A DNA stretch of 35,684 nt, taken from the NCBI GenBank assembly GCA_005877505.1, contig VBOO01000002.1:1-35684 (forward strand), given 5' to 3'. The position numbers and the translations under genes were made by a program. This DNA comes from Nitrospirota bacterium. Its GTDB lineage: Bacteria; Nitrospirota; Nitrospiria; Nitrospirales; NS-4. The notes under the pieces are model-generated. The model saw only the letters and a list, made by a program, of their open reading frames with translations. It had not been told where the DNA came from and searched no databases. This document shows positions 29,826-35,684 of the stretch, one piece after another. Positions within the stretch are counted from its first letter, which is position 1, and the number at the start of each line of letters is the position of its first letter.

Positions 29826-32800
29826 TTAGGGTGAGACAGCCGCGGCGTAGGCAGTGAGATCACCGACAGATTCTGCGACATCAAACCCAGCGGCCTCCAC
29901 GGCCGTTCTCAGTTCCAGGTCGCGCAGGCGCACTTCCCGGTTGGTCCGATACGCATCGACGAGTTCGAGGATTCCCCGAGCACCCTCGCGATACGCGGTC
30001 TGGGCGGTCCGCAGCAGCCGTTCCGCCCGTTGCATGACGGCCGTTTGGTAGCGATCCCGCTCCGCTACGCGCTGCTGGTAGACGGCGGTGTCCCGTATGA
30101 CTTCGGTGTGAATGCGGGTCTCCAGCGCCTGGACATCCAATCGGGCGGCGTCTGCGGTCGAGCGCGCGGCCTGAATTGTGCCCTGTCCTCGGCGAATGAT
30201 GGGGATGGGGATGGACACACCCGCGAGCACGTCGGTGCTGGTCGGCCCAGCGCTGTTGAGCAGGCCCAGACTGAAGGTGACGTCCGGGACCACCTCCCGG
30301 CGGGCCAAGATGGCCGATGCCTCGGCTCCGCCGTGGAGAGCCCGGGCGGCCCTCAGGTCGCCGCGATTGCTCAGGGCCAACACGGTCAGGGCGCCGACTT
30401 CCGCATACGGCGGGCTCAGGTCCACAGGGACCACGATAAAAGAACCCGCGGGCGCGGTCGGGCCGATGGCTTTCCGCAGTTCCTCGCGGGCCCCTTTTTC
30501 GTCCGCCAACGCATCGCTCAACTCGGTCCGCACTCGCTCCGCCTCGAGCTCGCCGCGCGTCAGATCGTACTGGGCCGTCGCCCCCGACGCGACACGCTTT
30601 TTGAGCACTTCCACGACCTCTTCGAGCGAGGCAAGGTCCTGGCGGGTGAAGAGGATACGCTGTTGGGCGGCGAGGAGGCGGGAATAGGCCCGGAGGACGG
30701 CGAGACGCAGCCCGATATCGCGGACCTGGAAGGAGCCCTCCGCGGCGTCTCGGTTCGCTTCGGTCACCTGCCGGCGCAGTCCAAGTTTTCCAGTGAGCGG
30801 CACTGTCTGCGAGAGCGTATTGGAGTAATAGTGGTCCCCACTGGTCGGCGTGCCGGTATTGTTGTGCCCCTGCATATGCGAGAGGACCGGGTTTTCCAGA
30901 AGACCGGCGGCGCGGACCTGCTGGCGGGCCGCCTCCACGATCGCTTGGGCTGACTTTCGTTCCAGATTGCCCGCCTCGTAGGCCTTGAATGCTTCGCTCA
31001 GGGTCATCACCGGAGGAGATGAAACGCCAGGGACCTGTGTCATCATGCTCGGCTGCCCCTGCGCCGTCCCGCTCGCCGGCCCGGCGAGCACTGCCAGTGC
31101 GACCAGCAGCATGAACGTGGTGGGGGCCGGATGCGGCACCACGCCGGGACGCTCGACCTTGGCGAAGATTCTGAAGCTGAACAGCACCGGGATCAGGAAC
31201 AACGTCAGGGCGGTGGAAGTCACGATCCCTCCGATGATCACCAACGCGAAGGGCCGCTGGGTCTCAGAGCCCATTCCATGTGACAGGGCCGCCGGGACCA
31301 GCCCGAGCCCGGCGAGCAGAGCCGTCATAAGAATCGCGCGCAGCCGCATGTTCACGCCCTTGCGGATCAGGTCGTTGAGCGTCATCGGTTCCTCCTCCTG
31401 CTGCAGTTGCCGGAAGGTAGCGACGAGCAGCACACCATTGAGTACGGTTTGACCCATCAGGGCGATCAGGCCGACGGCCGCGGAGACCGAGAAGACCGTC
31501 CCGGTCAGCCACAGGGTCGCGATGCCGCCGACGAAGGCGCAGGGCGCCACCAGGATGATCAGCAAGGCGTCCCGGATTGATCCGAATGCGAGATACAATA
31601 GGGCTATCACTGCCAGGATCGCCATGGGGACGACAACCTTGAGGCGGGACATCGCCCGTTGCTGATTCTCGAATTCGCCTCCCCATGTCATGTAATAGCC
31701 TTCCGGGAGTTTGACCCTCGCTTCCACCTGCGCCATCGCTGCCTCCACGAAGCTCCCCATGTCGCGGTCCCCGATATTGCACTTGACCGCGATGAATTTG
31801 CTGTTGTTCTGGCGCCAGATTTGCGCGCGGCCGTCGGCCACGCGGATTTTGGCCAACGTATCCAACCGGATCCGGCCTCCGTCCGACGTGCCGATGGTTA
31901 TTTCCCCGATCCGCGAGGAGGTGGCGCGGCTGGGCTCGGCCAGAAGCACGCGGACGCCGAACCGCTTTTCCCCTTCCCAGTACTCGGTGGCGACGCGGCC
32001 GCCGATCGCGGTCTCGATGACCCGCTCAATGTCGGCCACGGTCAACCCGTGCCGGGCGATTTGGGGGCGGTCCAGTTCGATGAGCAGGTTGGGCACCATG
32101 CCGGTTCGGTAGATCGCTGGATCTCTCACCCCGCGGACAGTCTTGAGTGCAACCAGGACCTCGGCGGCCTTCGCTTGCAGGACTTCGTTGTCCTCGCCGA
32201 ACACTTTGATGACGACCTGCCCGCGGATGCCGCTGATGGCTTCCTCGACGTTGTCGCGGATCGGCTGGGAGAAATTAAACAACACGCCGGGGATATTGGA
32301 GACAACACCGCGCATGGCTTCTACGAGCTGGACCTTGGTCCGTCCTGTCGTCCACCCTTCCTCTGCGTGCAAGTGAATGAACGTCTCGCTTTGATTGGGC
32401 CCGATCGTGTCGGTGCCGTCCTCGGGGCGGCCCTGTTCGGACAAGACACCCTCGACTTCCGGGAACTGCGCTAGGAGGCGACGAATCTCGGCCAGCAGAT
32501 GCTGGCCCTCGGGCAGGGAGATGGCATTCGGCATCTCGACGTAGACGTGCAGATCACCTTCATTCAGTTCCGGCAGGAATTCCGTGCCAAGACGGGTCAG
32601 CAGGAAGCCGGACGCGAGCAGCAGCGCAACCATGCCCGCGAGCACGACCCCGCGCACGCGGAGAGCGTACACGACTAAGGGTTCAATCACGCGGCGGGCG
32701 GCGACCATGAACCAAGGTTCCAGCTCCTGGTGTGGGATGCGCTTGATGAGCAGGGCCGCCAGCGCGAGGACCGCCGTGAACGAGAAGAGGAGGGCGCCGG

Positions 32801-34220
32801 TCAGCGCAAAGGCGTAGGTATAAGCCATCGGCCTGAAGATCCGACCCTCCACCCGCTGGAACGTGTAAATTGGAATGAGCGCCGCCATGATGATGCTCAG
32901 CGAGAAGAGCGTGGGCACCGCCACCTCTTTGGCGGCTTGGGCGATCACGATTGGGACCCGGTGCGGGTCGGGCCGGCGCTCCGTCAGGCGACGGTAGATG
33001 TTTTCGATCAGGATCACGGCACCGTCCACGATGATGCCGAAATCAATCGCCCCCATGGAGATCAGATTGGCCGGCACCTTGATGAGATACAGCCCCGCGA
33101 AGGCTGTCAGCAGGGAGGCGGGGATGATGATAGCGACGGCTACGGACCCGCGCCACGACCGCAGGAAGAGCCAGACGACCCCGGTGACCAGCAACGCGCC
33201 TTCCAGGAGATTCGTACGGACCGTGTGGAGGGTGCGTTGGACGAAGGTCGTGCGGTCGATAAACGGCACGATCTTGACGCCAGCGGGCAGGATGCCATTG
33301 TTGAGACGATCCACCTGCTGTCGAACCAGTTCCAGCACGATCGACGGGTTCTCGCCCCGCCGCATCAGCACGAACCCTTCCACGGCCTCGGGTTTCGTTC
33401 CTCGCCCGACCGCGCCCTGGCGCGGCGTATGGGCCTCGACCAGCGTGGCGACATCTTTGACACGGACCGGCGTGCCTTTCTCGGCCGTCAGCACGATCTC
33501 CTTGATGTCGTCAGGCGAACGGAGCAAGCCGAGCCCCCTCACGATGTATTGCTCCTGTCCGTGGAGAATGTGGCCGGCGCCGATATTGGCGTTGGACCGG
33601 GAGAGAGCGTCGTAGACGGTGGTGAGAGTGATGCCGTGCGCCTTGAGCCGGTCAGGGTCCACCAGAATGTGGATCTCCTTCCGGAACCCACCCTGGGCGA
33701 CGATATCGGCCACCCCGGGAATCTGCTTGAGGAATGGGACAATCGTCCAATCTAGGAGAGTGCGGAGTTCCGTTGGCGATTTTCCTCCGCCTTCGACCGT
33801 GAACTGATACACCTCGCCCAACGGCGTGATCTGTGGGCCTAGGACAGACACCACGCCGTCCGGCAGGTCCACCTGGCGCAGACGCTCCGTGACCACTTGC
33901 CGCGCGAAGTACATGTCCACTTCGTCGTCGAAGGTGACGATGATGTAGGACAGCCCGAAGACGGAGACGGACCGCATGTCGATGGCCTTGGGCAACGCGC
34001 TCAGGCCCCGCTCCAACGGGATCGTCACTTGCCGTTCCACTTCTTCTGAGGCCTGGCCGGGAAAGAGCGTGATGATGTTGACTTGAAGATTCGTGACGTC
34101 CGGATAGGCCTCGATCGGCAGGCTGAAATAGGCGTAGACGCCGTAAATGAGAAGCGCGAGCGTGAAGAGCAGCGTTGCAGTCCGGCGGTGTACCGCCAGG
34201 TCGATAAGTCGGTCCAGCAT
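29826..34220 (-). CDS. Heavy-metal efflux RND pump fused to outer-membrane factor (CzcA-CzcC type)
   Basis: 1464 residues. Residues 1 to about 1020 are a complete HME-type RND pump. DFGIIVDGAVILIEN near residue 390-405 is the divalent-metal (CzcA-like) signature in helix 4, unlike the monovalent CusA form. After a linker, a hydrophobic stretch (about 1026-1044, FMLLVALAVLAGPASGTAQG) resembles a signal peptide or extra membrane helix, leading into a TolC-like outer-membrane factor (about 1060-1464) with two repeats of the OEP domain (ALSNRGDLRAARALHGGAEA and similar). Such fusions are known in some Bacteroidetes and others. It exports Zn/Co/Cd/Ni-type ions, with the adaptor gene 12 bases upstream. 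Confidence 0.9.
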   Translation of the reverse strand: MLDRLIDLAVHRRTATLLFTLALLIYGVYAYFSLPIEAYPDVTNLQVNIITLFPGQASEEVERQVTIPLERGLSALPKAIDMRSVSVFGLSYIIVTFDDEVDMYFARQVVTERLRQVDLPDGVVSVLGPQITPLGEVYQFTVEGGGKSPTELRTLLDWTIVPFLKQIPGVADIVAQGGFRKEIHILVDPDRLKAHGITLTTVYDALSRSNANIGAGHILHGQEQYIVRGLGLLRSPDDIKEIVLTAEKGTPVRVKDVATLVEAHTPRQGAVGRGTKPEAVEGFVLMRRGENPSIVLELVRQQVDRLNNGILPAGVKIVPFIDRTTFVQRTLHTVRTNLLEGALLVTGVVWLFLRSWRGSVAVAIIIPASLLTAFAGLYLIKVPANLISMGAIDFGIIVDGAVILIENIYRRLTERRPDPHRVPIVIAQAAKEVAVPTLFSLSIIMAALIPIYTFQRVEGRIFRPMAYTYAFALTGALLFSFTAVLALAALLIKRIPHQELEPWFMVAARRVIEPLVVYALRVRGVVLAGMVALLLASGFLLTRLGTEFLPELNEGDLHVYVEMPNAISLPEGQHLLAEIRRLLAQFPEVEGVLSEQGRPEDGTDTIGPNQSETFIHLHAEEGWTTGRTKVQLVEAMRGVVSNIPGVLFNFSQPIRDNVEEAISGIRGQVVIKVFGEDNEVLQAKAAEVLVALKTVRGVRDPAIYRTGMVPNLLIELDRPQIARHGLTVADIERVIETAIGGRVATEYWEGEKRFGVRVLLAEPSRATSSRIGEITIGTSDGGRIRLDTLAKIRVADGRAQIWRQNNSKFIAVKCNIGDRDMGSFVEAAMAQVEARVKLPEGYYMTWGGEFENQQRAMSRLKVVVPMAILAVIALLYLAFGSIRDALLIILVAPCAFVGGIATLWLTGTVFSVSAAVGLIALMGQTVLNGVLLVATFRQLQQEEEPMTLNDLIRKGVNMRLRAILMTALLAGLGLVPAALSHGMGSETQRPFALVIIGGIVTSTALTLFLIPVLFSFRIFAKVERPGVVPHPAPTTFMLLVALAVLAGPASGTAQGQPSMMTQVPGVSSPPVMTLSEAFKAYEAGNLERKSAQAIVEAARQQVRAAGLLENPVLSHMQGHNNTGTPTSGDHYYSNTLSQTVPLTGKLGLRRQVTEANRDAAEGSFQVRDIGLRLAVLRAYSRLLAAQQRILFTRQDLASLEEVVEVLKKRVASGATAQYDLTRGELEAERVRTELSDALADEKGAREELRKAIGPTAPAGSFIVVPVDLSPPYAEVGALTVLALSNRGDLRAARALHGGAEASAILARREVVPDVTFSLGLLNSAGPTSTDVLAGVSIPIPIIRRGQGTIQAARSTADAARLDVQALETRIHTEVIRDTAVYQQRVAERDRYQTAVMQRAERLLRTAQTAYREGARGILELVDAYRTNREVRLRDLELRTAVEAAGFDVAESVGDLTAYAAAVSP

Positions 34221-34232
34221 CTGTGAGAAATC

Positions 34233-35330
34233 TCAGAGGAGCTTGTGGAATGCCGAATCGAGGAGAACGGCGCCTTCGACCACGATGCGCTCGCCTCCCT
34301 GGAGGCCTTTCACCACGGGCACCATCTTGCCGATTTCCGGACCTAGGATGACCGGGCGCGGGGTGTACGTCCGCTCTTTCCCGTCGTCCTCGACGTACAC
34401 GAAGAACTGGTCCCCTTTAGTCACGACGGCGGAAGTGGGAATGAGGATGTCGGCTTGGGGGCGGTGCAGCGTGACGTTCACGAACATCTCCGGCTTGAGC
34501 CGGAACTGAGGGTTGGGGATCAGGCACCGGAGCTTGGCGGTCCGCGTGGATTGGTCCAACAATTCGCTGAGGTACTCGACGGTGCCGGGAAACTTGACGC
34601 CAGGGTACGCCGGGGCTTCGACTTCGACTGGGAGGCCCGGATGCACGCCGCCCATCTCCCGCTCCGGCAGATCGGCCAGGACCCAGACCTTGGACAGGTC
34701 CGCGATGATGAACAACGTGCCGCTGCCGGGCTGGACTTCCGCCCCAACAAGTGCTGAGGGAGACCGACTGATGACCACGCCGTTAGTTGGTGCTGTAAGC
34801 TGGAAATCAGGAGAAGGTTTGTCCTGATTCCCGCCCAGGCTCGCCAGATCCGCCGCCGCCCGCTCATACTCGGCCCGGGCCTGGGCCAAAGCGTCCTCCG
34901 CCTCGGAGACTTCTCGTTGGGAGGAAGCCCCTTCCGCAAACAACCGCTTTAGGCGGGCTAAGTTCTTCTCGGCGACCAGAAGGGCAGAACGCGCTTTCTG
35001 CTCGGCGGACTCGGCCAACGTAAAATTCGGGCTATGGATGTTCAAAAGGGTTTGACCGTGATGCACCCGGTCGCCCGGCTTTGCCAGCACCTGGATCACC
35101 CGACCTTCAACCGGCGATCCGACGTGAGCGGTCCGGCTTTCATCGAAGGTGACCCGCCCGTTCAGGCCGATCGCGGTCCCCCCTTCCACCCTCCGGACCT
35201 CGGCGATCTTGAGGTACCTCAGGTTCTCCTCAGTCACTGTGAACTGTTTGGCCGGCTGCTTCGCGGGCCTGGGCGGTCTTTGGCTCGCGGCCGTCGCTAC
35301 AGCCGAACAGGGCTGCGCAGGTGAGGACAA
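34233..35330 (-). CDS. RND periplasmic adaptor (CzcB/HlyD family), body of a frameshifted gene
   Basis: The conserved body begins about KQFTVTEENLRYLKIAEV (near 35246) and is complete: barrel-sandwich/lipoyl strands (GSPVEGRVIQVLAKPGDRV), a helical hairpin of about 60 residues (AEQKARSALLVAEKNLARLK), second lipoyl half (LTAPTNGVVISRS), beta-barrel and membrane-proximal domains. This is a CzcB-type adaptor bridging pump and outer-membrane factor. The frame stays open to a TTG at 35330, but residues before KQFTV are an Ala/Pro/Arg-rich out-of-frame reading. The real N terminus lies in another frame (see 35230-35403), so one extra base seems to lie between about 35299 and 35246. Confidence 0.8.
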   Translation of the reverse strand: MSSPAQPCSAVATAASQRPPRPAKQPAKQFTVTEENLRYLKIAEVRRVEGGTAIGLNGRVTFDESRTAHVGSPVEGRVIQVLAKPGDRVHHGQTLLNIHSPNFTLAESAEQKARSALLVAEKNLARLKRLFAEGASSQREVSEAEDALAQARAEYERAAADLASLGGNQDKPSPDFQLTAPTNGVVISRSPSALVGAEVQPGSGTLFIIADLSKVWVLADLPEREMGGVHPGLPVEVEAPAYPGVKFPGTVEYLSELLDQSTRTAKLRCLIPNPQFRLKPEMFVNVTLHRPQADILIPTSAVVTKGDQFFVYVEDDGKERTYTPRPVILGPEIGKMVPVVKGLQGGERIVVEGAVLLDSAFHKLL

Positions 35331-35403
35331 GGAGGACTCTGAATGGGAACCGTTGGAAGGGCGAGGCGCGAACGAGGGGGAGGGCCGGTGCCTTTGATGG
35401 CAT
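35230..35403 (-). other. Displaced lipoprotein signal of the adaptor gene, in another frame
   Basis: From the ATG at 35403 the minus strand encodes 57 residues ending at a TGA at 35230. They include RVLLVLTCAALFGCSDGREP, a textbook lipoprotein signal with lipobox LFGC, as CusB/CzcB adaptors carry. The codon phase differs by one base from the adaptor body. Skipping a single base near 35250-35299 would join the two. Either the gene is frameshifted, or there is a sequencing or assembly indel, or a +1 frameshift is used in decoding. Confidence 0.7.
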
Positions 35404-35416
35404 AGGTGGAGGACTC

Positions 35417-35684
35417 TTAGTGGTGGAGGTGCTTCAGGGTCGAGGCCATGAGCACGATGAAGATGCCGAACCAGAAGGACGCGCGAAGGAACGGAACGCC
35501 TTCCGGATCCTTCTCTTCGTCGCCGACCTTACCCTTCTCTTCTGGCTCCGGCGGAAAGATGACGTTGTAGAGGAAGAGCGTCATGATGCACATGACGAAG
35601 AAGAGCTTGATGCCCAGCGCGATGATGTACGGATTGGTGAAGCCTTCTCCGGTGGTCGCCTTCATCAGCCGGTTGACGTAGGCG
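35417..35684 (-). CDS. Membrane protein, C-terminal part (runs off window)
   Basis: The frame is open from the window edge to the stop at 35417, giving 89 residues: AYVNRLMKATTGEGFTNPYI onward. Two membrane helices are visible (IIALGIKLFFVMCIMTLFLYNVIF and FLRASFWFGIFIVLMASTLK as classes), with a charged loop between and a His-rich end (KHLHH). The pattern of a lysine-bearing helix resembles CopD-like or similar heme/copper membrane proteins, but no family can be named with confidence. An internal ATG at 35665 could be a start, but the upstream reading also looks coding. It ends 13 bases before the adaptor gene, so it is probably in the metal-efflux operon. Confidence 0.6.
   Translation of the reverse strand, partial: AYVNRLMKATTGEGFTNPYIIALGIKLFFVMCIMTLFLYNVIFPPEPEEKGKVGDEEKDPEGVPFLRASFWFGIFIVLMASTLKHLHH

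Noticed and set aside
29826-34220. Copper/silver pump (CusA) rather than CzcA
   Set aside because: The helix-4 motif DFGIIVDGAVILIEN is of the divalent-cation HME type; CusA-type pumps lack the DFG.
1-35684. CRISPR array, prophage or intact insertion sequence
   Set aside because: No regularly spaced direct repeats, integrase, transposase or phage structural gene in the window; only small palindromic elements were found.

Overview
The window is a stretch of GC-rich chromosome from a diderm (Gram-negative) bacterium. The outer-membrane side is clear: a beta-barrel porin, LolA, several lipobox signal peptides and a metal-efflux RND system with an outer-membrane factor domain. Gene content and style would fit a Nitrospira-like or similar environmental lineage, but no marker here settles the taxonomy, so that is only a guess. 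There is no prophage, CRISPR array or intact insertion sequence. The accessory signal is in small palindromic repeats, a structured transcript, gene fusions and one frameshifted gene.

Positions 1-1700: the start of a lipoprotein gene, a tandem pair of hairpins, tRNA-Val(CAC) with its own promoter, and an RlmI-type rRNA methyltransferase, all on the minus strand. Positions 1782-9034: a minus-strand iron block. A promoter overlapped by a Fur-box-like site drives fur and an Fe3+ ABC importer (binding protein, fused permease, ATPase). A second Fur-like array then precedes a porin, a lipoprotein, a periplasmic FMN-binding protein carrying an ApbE-type flavinylation motif, and a histidine-rich four-helix membrane protein. 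Together these look like an iron-responsive uptake and extracytoplasmic redox module.

Positions 9154-21073 are mostly plus-strand housekeeping and cofactor genes: an unrecognised helical protein, gpsA, larB and larC (nickel-pincer cofactor), a CaCA cation exchanger, a CDF metal transporter, an M28 peptidase fused to a YkvA/DUF1232 domain, a lipoprotein-type isoaspartyl methyltransferase, then PilZ, pdxA and ksgA. Minus-strand genes in this part are a secreted protein, nth and a VOC protein. Positions 21057-22091 hold a minus-strand O-methyltransferase.

Positions 22170-22573 hold an independent plus-strand transcription unit with a good promoter, several hairpins, a 32-codon ORF with a strong ribosome binding site, and a 13-bp-stem terminator. 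I could not match it to any known RNA. After it come ftsK, lolA, a small membrane-anchored protein, a palindromic repeat, a KimA-like potassium transporter and a large secreted protein of unknown function. Positions 29826-35684 are a minus-strand heavy-metal efflux locus: an RND pump fused to its outer-membrane factor, an adaptor whose lipoprotein signal lies in a different frame from its body, and the end of a small membrane protein.
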